Positions 18,474 to 29,974 of a stretch of DNA of 30,083 nucleotides are shown here, one piece after another. Each line of letters begins with the position of its first letter. Positions within the stretch are counted from its first letter, which is position 1. Source of the stretch: Trichosphaerium sp. ATCC 40318 (lineage: Eukaryota; Discosea; Flabellinia; Trichosidae). The notes beneath the pieces are model-generated. The model searched no databases. It was not told the DNA's origin and saw only the letters and a list, made by a program, of their open reading frames with translations. A program made the translations under genes and the position numbers. The DNA lies in contig JALMLS010000625.1 in assembly GCA_038496445.1 (NCBI GenBank), positions 1 through 30,083 on the forward strand, read 5' to 3'.

Positions 18474-19879
18474 CTATGCTTTTAACTGAACAAGAAGTAG
18501 TTTACGAATAGCATGAGTAACAACGTTATTGTACGTCTTGATAGTAGTACGACATTGCCTAAAAGAAAAGTTTAACAAAGTTGTAAAACGCTACAAAAAA
18601 TTGAGGTCAAGCTCCTTTGTCTTCTTTGACTGAATTACGTACCTTGTTGTTGGATTAGTCTCTACTCTTACCATACAAACAACTTGTCCATTACCGCTGT
18701 AAAATGTTCCAGCACCAACAAAATTGTGCTTATTAGGATCAACATGATTGAGAATACTAAAGCGAAGGCCAAACGTCATAACCTTAGCAATAGCCTCCAA
18801 ACCGACTTCAGGTTTAGCATTAAAGTGATCAGTGGCTTCATTAGGGGCTCCTTTAATTTGACGCCACATATTCTAAAGCAAGATAAGCCTCAAACACGTG
18901 GAACTTTAGAAAAACAAAAAAAATCAAAAATCAAAGAAATCTACAAATCAAAGTTCTTCTTTGCGAGACGTACAACAAATTGCGCTTGCGTCATGTTAAT
19001 AAGAGGTTCGATGAATTTAACAGCGGTTACTGGTAGCTTTATCTTTAAATCACGACGATGACGACCGCCAACTAGAAAACTCAAATTCAGCATTGGGTGA
19101 CTGCCAGTAAAAGGTGCATTGCATCTCAATAGTAGAAGTAATTGTGCCTAACATTATCAGTATAAAATTAAATGTCATCACTCTGTATGAATGAAGAAAA
19201 ACAGCTCAAAGCAAAACAGTTGTTTGTTTCTTTCAAACACAAACAGAAATTGTAGCGTACTTTGTCTCTTCCTTTAATTGCGCCAACAATATGGTTTGGG
19301 GCTTGTACAACGCAACTTGGAAAGGCCGGGAACATAGTGTTGACAGCTGTCAATGGTTCTTGCGTTATATTACACAATGTGAGTACCATACGTCCTACAA
19401 TGAAGTTAGTTAGGTTAAACACGCGTTAAATAGAAAAAAAGTGCTGCTGTAGGTAAAAAAATTGCTGTAGCTAACCATACAATGAGCTATATAAAATTAA
19501 ACAACGTGCAGATGGCGCAGTACGTTTAGTGTACAAAAATAGACAAAATCCAAAATCGATGCGTAGAGAAGCTATATAACGCACCTGAGTTGCCAGAGTA
19601 CTCGCTCTTTAGGCTGATGTGTAGAACATCGTCCTCGTACAAAACGCCCTCGTATAGAACGCATAACCGCTTGAATAGAAGCTCGTTATGGTCACCAATG
19701 TTGTTAACAACTGGTTTAGCTTTTTCAGCTTTAGGCACTACAAATGGATCGATAGGTTTTGAGGCAGCGACTGGCGTTGGCATTATGAGTGGTTGAGCCA
19801 CTGGTTGAGCTGCTGGAGCTGTAGTGGGAGATGGTGATGCCCCTGTGTCTAAAATGCCGAAAGGATCGTAGTTTGCCAT
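18474..19879 (-). CDS. Stand-alone AP-2 alpha-adaptin appendage (hinge plus ear)
   Basis: Five exons (19879-19585, 19394-19261, 19147-18974, 18872-18643, 18558-18474) give 305 residues. Residues 1-50 are a Pro/Ala-rich hinge with two DPF motifs (YDPFGIL and IDPFVV). The rest matches the alpha-adaptin ear: LYEGVLYEDDVLHISLKSEY, GRMVLTLCNITQ, APFTGSHPMLNLSFLVGG, DLKIKLPVTAVKFIEPL, FVNMWRQIKG and HNFVGAGTF. The Trp in NMWRQI aligns with the platform Trp (W840 in mouse) that binds DPF/DPW ligands. In AP-2 this ear recruits endocytic accessory proteins to clathrin pits. The roughly 600-residue trunk is absent: an in-frame TGA lies 12 nt before the ATG and the next gene starts 104 bp away. It may be one part of a split subunit or an independent adaptor. 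Confidence 0.88.
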
Positions 19880-19983
19880 TTGAAGCGTTCACTTATGGCT
19901 TGTTTGTACTCCAAAACGTTAATTTAATTGTATTGTATTTTTTTACTTTAGAACCTCTACGACTAGCGCTACCAAGTCTTACA
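19880..19983. promoter_or_regulatory. 104-bp bidirectional promoter
   Basis: Divergent starts of the alpha-appendage gene (-) and SH3/PH adaptor gene (+) are only 104 bp apart, so their core promoters must share this DNA. It is AT-rich with a T-run at 19940-19946. No clear TATA box or CACGTG is seen. A shared promoter would favour co-expression, which fits two proteins of endocytic-adaptor type; that link is inference. The duplicate lies at 28464-28568. Confidence 0.6.
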
Positions 19984-22900
19984 ATGTCTGACAATGGTTA
20001 AACGCACGACCTCATATATGTAGTGCAAACGGTAGTGGCGTTACCCCTGTTAACTATCAAAAAAGAAAACAAACCCACATACAGTGGGGAGTTGTATCCA
20101 ATGGCAGAGCAGCAGTATAAAGAATGTGGGCAGGTGCGTAACGCGTCCGTTACTTTGGTTCGGGACGAAAACAAAAATCAAAGCCCCTTTTGGCACGGAA
20201 CTGTAACCTTGCTGAGTGTATCGCTTCTCTACGAGAAAGTAGCGTTTACTGTCTTTTCTAGCAATTACGCAATTGTTTTTTATTTTACAAATTCTTTACT
20301 GTTTGACTCCTACGGCGGTTGCACGATAGCACAGCGAGCATAAAAACAAAAGATTCTGCCAAGCTTTGTCCAAAAAGGTTACTTTACTGGTAGCTCATTA
20401 CCTTTAGGGTGCTGATACCAGTGACGAAGCGCCAGAGTATACCAAGTACGTTATCTAAACCACTCATTTTGGCATTTGACGTAATTGCCACTTGTAGAAT
20501 GCTCTTACGCACCGCCAAACCATCCAGTAATCCTCCCCTAAAGTTTTCAATGTCATCAGATGAAGAGGATATAAGCGACGAAGATTGGGATGATGACATG
20601 ACGTTTGAGAGCGGCGATTTCTCTCATAGGTGCGTTATCCATTTGTAGAAGATTTATTTTCTTGCGTTGCACCTCATTCCATCAATTTCTAAGTGAGTGT
20701 AGTCGCGTAGCAACTGTTGGACGTCAGGGCAGAACACCAGAGGAATTAACTTTCGCAAAAGGTTGTGATTACACTTTCTCGCGTTCTCTTAGCTAAATGT
20801 GGTGCTATTCCTTTAGGTGATATCATTTACGTCTGTCAAGTTGACCAACAAACTGGATGGTGGTGTGGAATGTTAAATAACGCAATAGGATTATTTCCTG
20901 TGAATCTCACTGCTGCTACCGGGGAGAGAGTGCGAGCTGAGGTAATATTTTTTATTGAATGTTTTTGAGTCTAACTTGTAGTTTAGTCTTCCACGTCTGA
21001 TTGGGATGATTGGACATACATTGCTGGTGAAGTGAGTGTTTCTTATTACGCACCTTTGTGTTTCTTATGGTTGCTTCTTCTAGCGTGAAAGCCAGTACAA
21101 TATCACCGCATTACCAGGTGATGAGGGATTTAAGTATGTCGCTATAGCTGACTACGAAGCTACTAAAGACAGGGAATTATCGTATGTGATATTGCAAAGA
21201 CTTTTACGAGTAGCCTTGTGGTGTAAATTAATGGTTTGTTGAAGGTTTTCAAAAGGAGACGTCTTTAGTAGTGTAGAGCAAGGAGAAAATTGGTGGATAG
21301 CCTCACTTAATGGCGAAGTAGGAGAAATACCTTCTAACTATGTTCGGTTGGTTAAACACTCGAAAGCAAGGTAAACTCTTTTTTTTTTCCTGTTCATAAG
21401 TTACTTCTTTTCTTTTCTTTGTTTCTCATGGATTGTTTAGTATTTCAAATGGTCTTAATGGTTTTGGCGATGAGACTTTCTCCCTAGGGAATGTTATCCC
21501 ACCTGCACCTTCAAGGCCAGTGTCAACAGTACCGCAAAAGATGGGTAAGAGAAAATCAGACTTATTAAGTAAAACCCTAACAATTTTCTTATATTTGTAG
21601 CAGCTCCACCTATTACTCCTAGAAGAAAAGGTAAACAAAACAATAGGAAAAAAGGACAAAACAAAACCAAGAAAGGACCTGAAAAATTACGGAATAACGT
21701 GTCAAATGTGCGTACCTTGTCAAGTCAATTTTTACAGAGATATACAACAATTTTCACTCAAATCCGCCATCTTCTGTATGAACGCGTTTTAAGAGGCGCA
21801 ACCCTTGTAAACATTTGGGAAAACGTCTCAAACTGCTAAATTCAGCACTGCCTCTGCTGAACAACCAGTTGGAGACTATTTATCTTCTCTTTGAAAAAAA
21901 TCCCTAAAAACTGATTTGTTGTTTAGAAAGGACCAAAGCCACCAAAACGTTTACACCCACCTGGTGCCCCTAAAAATAATACAAGTACAAAAGATCAAAA
22001 GAGGGATAGTGCACGAAGGAACCAAACTCTTCGCAGTGAAGGCACAAAACGTCGTAAAAAAGGAAAAAAGAATACCGCTTCAACACTTCGTGGTACTAAA
22101 AGATCATTTGGTCCTAAGAAGATGCCACGACCTGCAAAGAAGTCTATTATGCCACCTAAGAGTGGTCCTGGTGGCAAGAAGATGCCACGGTTCAACCAAC
22201 CTAATTTAAGGCGACCTAAACGGCCTGGAGCAACGAAAAAGCAAGTACAAGGCAATCTTCCAAAGAAACGATATAATCAGCCTGTACCTGCTATTCCAAA
22301 GTCTCCTAGGAAGGTCTCAAGGTTTCAGGAGCCAAGTATACATGCCACTAGTTCTATGAGGGGCAAACTGAGCCCTCGAGGGAATGACTACGGTTCACCT
22401 AGACCTAGTGGTGTAGCTGGTGGGCAGTCCTTTCATAAACTGCCTACTGGAGCAAAACATGCCAAAAAGATTAGGAACGTTGATGTTGTTTATGTTTATT
22501 GCATAGCAGACTTTACAGCATCTCAAGCAGGTGATTTAACAATCATGAAAGGTGATAAGATCATATTGTTGTCTAAAGAGAAGGATCCATGGTGGCGAGG
22601 TGAATTCAATGGTGTAGTTGGCGTATTTCCTTCAAACTTTGTTTCAACTGGCAGCTCAAGAAAGGTACGAAAATTACTGGATAGTTTTTTGGATTTTTAT
22701 TGGATGCTTTATTGTCACCTCACACATTTATCTTAGAGGAAAAAAGTATCAGTTACTAAAGCTAGAGCGTTATATGATTATACACCTAAATCTGATGACA
22801 CAGAGCTTGGGTTTAGTGAAGGTGATGTAATCAATATTTTCACAAAGCTTGAAGGCTGGTGGGAAGCAGAAATTGATGGTGTAAGAGGTTGGGTGCCTTC

Positions 22901-24243
22901 AAAGTTTATGGAGGATGTTACAGATGAAGAGAGTAGTACAATGTCTTCATCTGGTCTCATTCATTGTCGAGCATTTGGTGCTTACACACCAAAAAGAAAG
23001 GACGAATTAGGCATGAAACCAGGTATGTAGTTTGAAATTTTCTGCGTTTACATGCTCTTGTTGAAGTTTTCAACCCAACCACTATGAAAAATCTTTCTTT
23101 TTCTAATGGATACGGCCATACAACCATGAAAGCTCCGTGTCTCTTTCCGAACCGCGAAGATAAGCATGGTATGGCCCTGCCAGTTCTTGGGTCCGTGAGG
23201 ACCAGGGAACGTAGGGTGCTGTATTCATTTTACTTTTTTGCTTTCACACTTCAGCCTACCCACGTGGGGTAGGAGTGTAAGCACGTTTTTGCCTGTGCTC
23301 AACCTAACGATTATTTCTCAAATTTTCTTTCTCAAGGTGATGTTTTTGTTGTTTTGAATCAAAAGAAGCGATGGTGGAAAGCTAGAAATATTCAAGGACA
23401 AGTTGGTTTAATACCATCTAATCATGTTGAGATTGTTAACTGTACGACAAGGCTCACTATTTTAATCACAGATAGCTCTGTCTCTAAGCTCTGTGAATTT
23501 TTTTTTATGTTTTTCAAGTTTCGACTGACTTATATGTTAAGATGACCTTCTTGTAACGGATGATGGTATCAACCTTGAGAATACGCTTAACCAGACAGTT
23601 GATGATACACGAAAGACTAGACGTGTACAAGTGTTCTCTGGCTTGTTGAAAAGAAAGGATGTCAATTCCGCATTAATTGATCGTGAAACTGCTGCTGCTT
23701 TGCAGCTTCAGTCTACTGAAGATGCATTAGAAGCTGCTAAACATCAAGCTATGAATAAGACAAAGGCAGGGTGGCTTAAAAAGTACTCTGCATCACTAAT
23801 CGGGAAGCGATGGAAGCCTGTATATTGCATATTGGATGTATCACAAAACTCGATGATTTTTTACAAAAACGCTGCTTCAACCAAACCAAAACAAATTTTA
23901 TCACTAGCAGATGTCGATTCTGTTCAGCCTGATTCTCCTAGTAACGTATCAAGTAGCGTAGTGTATTCTTTCACGCTCAATTACAGTGGTACGTACTCAA
24001 GAGGAAAACAACAAAAGAAGAAAACCAGAGTCGAGAATTCCTTTCGCTTTATTTTTTTTCAGTCGAAACATAGTGTACTCACAAAGTTATCACTTAGGGA
24101 AAGCAGGTTATTTTGGTGCTGATAGCGAACTGGAACGAGATGAGTGGATGGACACTATTGACTTTTCTCTTGCGTTTAATAACGACAAGACTCTTTCAGA
24201 GTTTGGTAAACGACTAGTTGACCCTAAGAAAGGTAAAAAGTAA
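19984..24243 (+). CDS. Adaptor protein with five SH3 domains and a C-terminal PH domain
   Basis: Sixteen exons (19984-19996, 20024-20133, 20408-20445, 20498-20629, 20694-20761, 20817-20941, 20987-21031, 21084-21181, 21245-21370, 21441-21544, 21601-21707, 21927-22664, 22737-23022, 23337-23441, 23542-23988, 24107-24243) total 892 residues in frame. After an acidic segment (SSDEEDISDEDWDDD) come SH3-1 (EELTFAKGDIIYV to GWWCG to GLFPVN), SH3-2 (AIADYEATKDRELSFSKGD, NWWIA, IPSNYV), a Lys/Pro-rich basic linker of about 200 residues, SH3-3 (DPWWRG, VFPSNF), SH3-4 (ARALYDYTPKSDDTELGF, GWWEA, WVPSKF), SH3-5 (RWWKA, LIPSNH) and a PH domain (AGWLKKYSASLIGKRWKPVY to ELERDEWMDTI). It should link proline-rich ligands to phosphoinositide membranes, as in endocytic or actin scaffolds. 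The ATG at 20101 is an alternative start. The last splice acceptor is uncertain: an alternative in-frame donor/acceptor pair adds about 20 residues. Confidence 0.8.
23108..23226 (+). rRNA. 5S ribosomal RNA gene inside an intron
   Basis: The 119-bp sequence has the conserved start TACGGCCATAC, the internal AAGCATGGT/GGCCCTG region matching the 5S internal promoter (canonical AAGCAGGGTCGGGCC), the TTCTTGGGT block, and the terminal GGGTGCTGTA. Its ends pair as a nine-base helix I (GGATACGGC with GTGCTGTATTC, with G-U pairs allowed). T4 and T6 runs follow within 15 bp as a Pol III terminator. It sits in sense orientation within the 314-nt intron 23023-23336 of the SH3/PH adaptor gene, which is several times longer than most introns here. 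The segment ACCAGGGAACGTAG diverges from typical sequences but keeps the spacing. Confidence 0.93.
23228..23239 (+). terminator. Pol III T-run terminator of the 5S gene
   Basis: TTTT at 23228-23231 and TTTTTT at 23234-23239 directly follow the 5S 3' end, as expected for RNA polymerase III termination. The mirrored run follows the second 5S copy. Confidence 0.75.
23246..23278 (+). other. Hairpin with CACGTG loop just after the 5S gene
   Basis: CCTACCC pairs with GGGTAGG around a loop holding the CACGTG core, extended by ACACT/AGTGT across a four-base bulge. It lies in the same intron, 20 bp past the 5S 3' end. The function is unknown; it could be an RNA structure in the intron or a protein-binding palindrome. 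The mirror is at about 25167-25199. Confidence 0.6.
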
Positions 24244-24253
24244 TCTTTTATGC

Positions 24254-24275
24254 AAACCTTTTCTTTAAAAGGTTT
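24254..24275 (+). other. Perfect 9-bp stem-loop in the 3' UTR of the SH3/PH gene
   Basis: AAACCTTTT, a CTTT loop and AAAAGGTTT begin 10 bp after the TAA stop and are followed by more T residues. It could aid 3'-end formation or transcript stability. It looks like an intrinsic terminator but lies in a eukaryotic gene, so that function is not assumed. Confidence 0.6.
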
Positions 24276-24523
24276 TTTAAACACGTGTAATTATATGTAA
24301 TATTTCCCCCCTAAGATGTAATAATACCAGCAATCATTTCAACGAGTTGTATGTTTTCTTATTTATGATGTTTAAAAAGGGTTTTTGAGCAGATAGATGT
24401 ATATAAATTGGCGCTAGGAACTCTAGAATGTGTTTTGGCGTATTTGTTTTTTATTGGTAGCAAGTGTCAGAATGTCAATAGTGGGCAACAATTGACGCTT
24501 GATAGTAACTCTCTATACCGGAG

Positions 24524-24542
24524 AATGCTTCTTTGAAGCATT
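24524..24542. other. Perfect 8-bp stem-loop
   Basis: AATGCTTC, a TTT loop and GAAGCATT in the single-copy loop, about 280 bp past the SH3/PH stop codon and 57 bp before the palindrome junction. No gene is attached to it. A hairpin this close to an inverted junction could have promoted strand switching, which is inference. Confidence 0.5.
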
Positions 24543-24599
24543 TTAGCGCATTTTAATGTTTTTTCGTCTGTTCTTTGCTGCGTTCCACATCGTAGTAAC

Positions 24600-27500
24600 G
24601 TGATGCATCCAATATGCAATATACAGGCTTCCATCGCTTCCCGATTAGTGATGCAGAGTACTTTTTAAGGCCACCCTGCCTTTGTCTTATTCATAGCTTG
24701 ATGTTTAGCAGCTTCTAATGCATCTTCAGTAGACTGAAGCTGCAAAGCAGCAGCAGTTTCACGATCAATTAATGCGGAATTGACATCCTTTCTTTTCAAC
24801 AAGCCAGAGAACACTTGTACACGTCTAGTCTTTCGTGTATCATCAACTGTCTGGTTAAGCGTATTCTCAAGGTTGATACCATCATCCGTTACAAGAAGGT
24901 CATCTTAACATATAAGTCAGTCGAAACTTGAAAAACATAAAAAAAAATTCACAGAGCTTAGAGACAGAGCTATCTGTGATTAAAATAGTGAGCCTTGTCG
25001 TACAGTTAACAATCTCAACATGATTAGATGGTATTAAACCAACTTGTCCTTGAATATTTCTAGCTTTCCACCATCGCTTCTTTTGATTCAAAACAACAAA
25101 AACATCACCTTGAGAAAGAAAATTTGAGAAATAATCGTTAGGTTGAGCACAGGCAAAAACGTGCTTACACTCCTACCCCACGTGGGTAGGCTGAAGTGTG
25201 AAAGCAAAAAAGTAAAATGAATACAGCACCCTACGTTCCCTGGTCCTCACGGACCCAAGAACTGGCAGGGCCATACCATGCTTATCTTCGCGGTTCGGAA
25301 AGAGACACGGAGCTTTCATGGTTGTATGGCCGTATCCATTAGAAAAAGAAAGATTTTTTCATAGTGGTTGGGTTGAAAACTTCAACAAGAGCATGTAAAC
25401 GCAGAAAATTTCAAACTACATACCTGGTTTCATGCCTAATTCGTCCTTTCTTTTTGGTGTGTAAGCACCAAATGCTCGACAATGAATGAGACCAGATGAA
25501 GACATTGTACTACTCTCTTCATCTGTAACATCCTCCATAAACTTTGAAGGCACCCAACCTCTTACACCATCAATTTCTGCTTCCCACCAGCCTTCAAGCT
25601 TTGTGAAAATATTGATTACATCACCTTCACTAAACCCAAGCTCTGTGTCATCAGATTTAGGTGTATAATCATATAACGCTCTAGCTTTAGTAACTGATAC
25701 TTTTTTCCTCTAAGATAAATGTGTGAGGTGACAATAAAGCATCCAATAAAAATCCAAAAAAACTATCCAGTAATTTTCGTACCTTTCTTGAGCTGCCAGT
25801 TGAAACAAAGTTTGAAGGAAATACGCAACTACACATTGAATTCACCTCGCCACCATGGATCCTTCTCTTTAGACAACAATATGATCTTATCACCTTTCAT
25901 GATTGTTAAATCACCTGCTTGAGATGCTGTAAAGTCTGCTATGCAATAAACATAAACAACATCAACGTTCCTAATCTTTTTGGCATGTTTTGCTCCAGTA
26001 GGCAGTTTATGAAAGGACTGCCCACCAGCTACACCACTAGGTCTAGGTGAACCGTAGTCATTCCCTCGAGGGCTCAGTTTGCCCCTCATAGAACTAGTGG
26101 CATGTATACTTGGCTCCTGAAACCTTGAGACCTTCCTAGGAGACTTTGGAATAGCAGGTACAGGCTGATTATATCGTTTCTTTGGAAGATTGCCTTGTAC
26201 TTGCTTTTTCGTTGCTCCAGGCCGTTTAGGTCGCCTTAAATTAGGTTGGTTGAACCGTGGCATCTTCTTGCCACCAGGACCACTCTTAGGTGGCATAATA
26301 GACTTCTTTGCAGGTCGTGGCATCTTCTTAGGACCAAATGATCTTTTAGTACCACGAAGTGTTGAAGCGGTATTCTTTTTTCCTTTTTTACGACGTTTTG
26401 TGCCTTCACTGCGAAGAGTTTGGTTCCTTCGTGCACTATCCCTCTTTTGATCTTTTGTACTTGTATTATTTTTAGGGGCACCAGGTGGGTGTAAACGTTT
26501 TGGTGGCTTTGGTCCTTTCTAAACAACAAATCAGTTTTTAGGGATTTTTTTCAAAGAGAAGATAAATAGTCTCCAACTGGTTGTTCAGCAGAGGCAGTGC
26601 TGAATTTAGCAGTTTGAGACGTTTTCCCAAATGTTTACAAGGGTTGCGCCTCTTAAAACGCGTTCATACAGAAGATGGCGGATTTGAGTGAAAATTGTTG
26701 TATATCTCTGTAAAAATTGACTTGACAAGGTACGCACATTTGACACGTTATTCCGTAATTTTTCAGGTCCTTTCTTGGTTTTGTTTTGTCCTTTTTTCCT
26801 ATTGTTTTGTTTACCTTTTCTTCTAGGAGTAATAGGTGGAGCTGCTACAAATATAAGAAAATTGTTAGGGTTTTACTTAATAAGTCTGATTTTCTCTTAC
26901 CCATCTTTTGCGGTACTGTTGACACTGGCCTTGAAGGTGCAGGTGGGATAACATTCCCTAGGGAGAAAGTCTCATCGCCAAAACCATTAAGACCATTTGA
27001 AATACTAAACAATCCATGAGAAACAAAGAAAAGAAAAGAAGTAACTTATGAACAGGAAAAAAAAAAGAGTTTACCTTGCTTTCGAGTGTTTAACCAACCG
27101 AACATAGTTAGAAGGTATTTCTCCTACTTCGCCATTAAGTGAGGCTATCCACCAATTTTCTCCTTGCTCTACACTACTAAAGACGTCTCCTTTTGAAAAC
27201 CTTCAACAAACCATTAATTTACACCACAAGGCTACTCGTAAAAGTCTTTGCAATATCACATACGATAATTCCCTGTCTTTAGTAGCTTCGTAGTCAGCTA
27301 TAGCGACATACTTAAATCCCTCATCACCTGGTAATGCGGTGATATTGTACTGGCTTTCACGCTAGAAGAAGCAACCATAAGAAACACAAAGGTGCGTAAT
27401 AAGAAACACTCACTTCACCAGCAATGTATGTCCAATCATCCCAATCAGACGTGGAAGACTAAACTACAAGTTAGACTCAAAAACATTCAATAAAAAATAT

Positions 27501-28463
27501 TACCTCAGCTCGCACTCTCTCCCCGGTAGCAGCAGTGAGATTCACAGGAAATAATCCTATTGCGTTATTTAACATTCCACACCACCATCCAGTTTGTTGG
27601 TCAACTTGACAGACGTAAATGATATCACCTAAAGGAATAGCACCACATTTAGCTAAGAGAACGCGAGAAAGTGTAATCACAACCTTTTGCGAAAGTTAAT
27701 TCCTCTGGTGTTCTGCCCTGACGTCCAACAGTTGCTACGCGACTACACTCACTTAGAAATTGATGGAATGAGGTGCAACGCAAGAAAATAAATCTTCTAC
27801 AAATGGATAACGCACCTATGAGAGAAATCGCCGCTCTCAAACGTCATGTCATCATCCCAATCTTCGTCGCTTATATCCTCTTCATCTGATGACATTGAAA
27901 ACTTTAGGGGAGGATTACTGGATGGTTTGGCGGTGCGTAAGAGCATTCTACAAGTGGCAATTACGTCAAATGCCAAAATGAGTGGTTTAGATAACGTACT
28001 TGGTATACTCTGGCGCTTCGTCACTGGTATCAGCACCCTAAAGGTAATGAGCTACCAGTAAAGTAACCTTTTTGGACAAAGCTTGGCAGAATCTTTTGTT
28101 TTTATGCTCGCTGTGCTATCGTGCAACCGCCGTAGGAGTCAAACAGTAAAGAATTTGTAAAATAAAAAACAATTGCGTAATTGCTAGAAAAGACAGTAAA
28201 CGCTACTTTCTCGTAGAGAAGCGATACACTCAGCAAGGTTACAGTTCCGTGCCAAAAGGGGCTTTGATTTTTGTTTTCGTCCCGAACCAAAGTAACGGAC
28301 GCGTTACGCACCTGCCCACATTCTTTATACTGCTGCTCTGCCATTGGATACAACTCCCCACTGTATGTGGGTTTGTTTTCTTTTTTTGATTGTTAACAGG
28401 GGGTAACGCCACTACCGTTTGCACTACATATATGAGGTCGTGCGTTTAACCATTGTCAGACAT
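24600..28463 (-). pseudogene. Truncated, frameshifted copy of the five-SH3/PH adaptor gene
   Basis: Relative to 19984-24243 this copy stops inside the PH domain: after PVYCILD the sequence runs into unrelated DNA and ends within about 20 codons at TAA. It also has two single-G losses near 25828-25842 (third SH3 domain), one extra base near 24670 (start of the PH domain) and extra C and A near 28385-28402 (N-terminus). Each of these lies in or beside a homopolymer, so some may be sequencing errors. As written it cannot encode the full adaptor. The domains that remain readable are SH3-1, -2, -4 and -5. Confidence 0.85.
25219..25337 (-). rRNA. 5S ribosomal RNA gene, second copy
   Basis: Exact-looking inverted copy of 23108-23226, again inside the corresponding intron of the SH3/PH copy and in sense with it, followed by the same T runs. 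Whether it is a real second gene depends on whether the palindrome is real. Confidence 0.9.
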
Positions 28464-28568
28464 TGTAAGACTTGGGAGCGCTAGTCGTAGAGGTTCTAAA
28501 GTAAAAAAAATACAATACAATTAAATTAACGTTTTGGAGTACAAACAAGCCATAAGTGAACGCTTCAA

Positions 28569-29974
28569 ATGGCAAACTACGATCCTTTCGGCATTTTAGA
28601 CACAGGGGCATCACCATCTCCCACTACAGCTCCAGCAGCTCAACCAGTGGCTCAACCACTCATAATGCCAACGCCAGTCGCTGCCTCAAAACCTATCGAT
28701 CCATTTGTAGTGCCTAAAGCTGAAAAAGCTAAACCAGTTGTTAACAACATTGGTGACCATAACGAGCTTCTATTCAAGCGGTTATGCGTTCTATACGAGG
28801 GCGTTTTGTACGAGGACGATGTTCTACACATCAGCCTAAAGAGCGAGTACTCTGGCAACTCAGGTGCGTTATATAGCTTCTCTACGCATCGATTTTGGAT
28901 TTTGTCTATTTTTGTACACTAAACGTACTGCGCCATCTGCACGTTGTTTAATTTTATATAGCTCATTGTATGGTTAGCTACAGCAATTTTTTTACCTACA
29001 GCAGCACTTTTTTTCTATTTAACGCGTGTTTAACCTAACTAACTTCATTGTAGGACGTATGGTACTCACATTGTGTAATATAACGCAAGAACCATTGACA
29101 GCTGTCAACACTATGTTCCCGGCCTTTCCAAGTTGCGTTGTACAAGCCCAAACCATATTGTTGGCGCAATTAAAAGGAAGAGACAAAGTACGCTACAATT
29201 TCTGTTTGTGTTTGAAAGAAACAAACAACTGTTTTGCTTTGAGCTGTTTTTCTTCATTCATACAGAGTGATGACATTTAATTTTATACTGATAATGTTAG
29301 GCACAATTACTTCTACTATTGAGATGCAATGCACCTTTTACTGGCAGTCACCCAATGCTGAATTTGAGTTTTCTAGTTGGCGGTCGTCATCGTCGTGATT
29401 TAAAGATAAAGCTACCAGTAACCGCTGTTAAATTCATCGAACCTCTTATTAACATGACGCAAGCGCAATTTGTTGTACGTCTCGCAAAGAAGAACTTTGA
29501 TTTGTAGATTTCTTTGATTTTTGATTTTTTTTTGTTTTTCTAAAGTTCCACGTGTTTGAGGCTTATCTTGCTTTAGAATATGTGGCGTCAAATTAAAGGA
29601 GCCCCTAATGAAGCCACTGATCACTTTAATGCTAAACCTGAAGTCGGTTTGGAGGCTATTGCTAAGGTTATGACGTTTGGCCTTCGCTTTAGTATTCTCA
29701 ATCATGTTGATCCTAATAAGCACAATTTTGTTGGTGCTGGAACATTTTACAGCGGTAATGGACAAGTTGTTTGTATGGTAAGAGTAGAGACTAATCCAAC
29801 AACAAGGTACGTAATTCAGTCAAAGAAGACAAAGGGGCTTGACCTCAATTTTTGTAGCGTTTTACAACTTTGTTAAACTTTTCTTTTAGGCAATGTCGTA
29901 CTACTATCAAGACGTACAATAACGTTGTTACTCATGCTATTCGTAAACTACTTCTTGTTCAGTTAAAAGCATAG
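28569..29974 (+). CDS. Stand-alone AP-2 alpha-adaptin appendage, second copy
   Basis: Exons 28569-28863, 29054-29187, 29301-29474, 29577-29806 and 29890-29974 again give 305 residues. Compared with 18474-19879 one C is missing near 29148 and one A is gained near 29174, so the eight residues between read QTILLAQL instead of PNHIVGAI, and frame is restored after them. A compensating pair of homopolymer indels this close suggests sequencing noise more than selection. DPF motifs, the platform Trp and the NFVGAG segment are unchanged. Confidence 0.85.

Larger units (their letters stand above)
18365..23844. repeat. Left arm of inverted repeat 2
   Basis: Reappears as reverse complement at 24600-30083; paired positions sum to 48444-48449, drifting by a few single-base indels. 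Contains a complete alpha-appendage gene, all but the last part of the SH3/PH adaptor gene, and a 5S rRNA gene. The outer limit is the window end. Copy differences are mostly in homopolymers plus a few substitutions. Confidence 0.97.
23845..24599. other. Single-copy loop between the arms of inverted repeat 2
   Basis: This 755-bp stretch occurs once and holds the second half of the PH-domain exon, the final exon of the SH3/PH gene and about 355 bp of 3' flank. The flank (24244-24599) contains two tight hairpins and a CACGTG near 24282, but no gene that I can see. At the right junction the loop and arm share a short GTGAT stretch, compatible with microhomology at a template switch. Confidence 0.85.

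Noticed and set aside
20139-20170. CGTCC...GGACG hairpin with GGTTCGGG, tRNA-like, in the long first introns of the SH3/PH gene
   Set aside because: No acceptor, D or anticodon arms are found at the right spacing; only a small stem-loop remains.
20023-20343. 106-residue open frame at the start of the SH3/PH gene
   Set aside because: It is exon 2 read through into a 274-nt intron; the frame beyond GTGCGTAAC has no match to the adaptor and the next exon is reached by splicing.
24254-24275. Stem-loop plus T tract resembling a bacterial intrinsic terminator
   Set aside because: The locus is clearly eukaryotic and intron-bearing, so it was recorded only as a 3' UTR hairpin.
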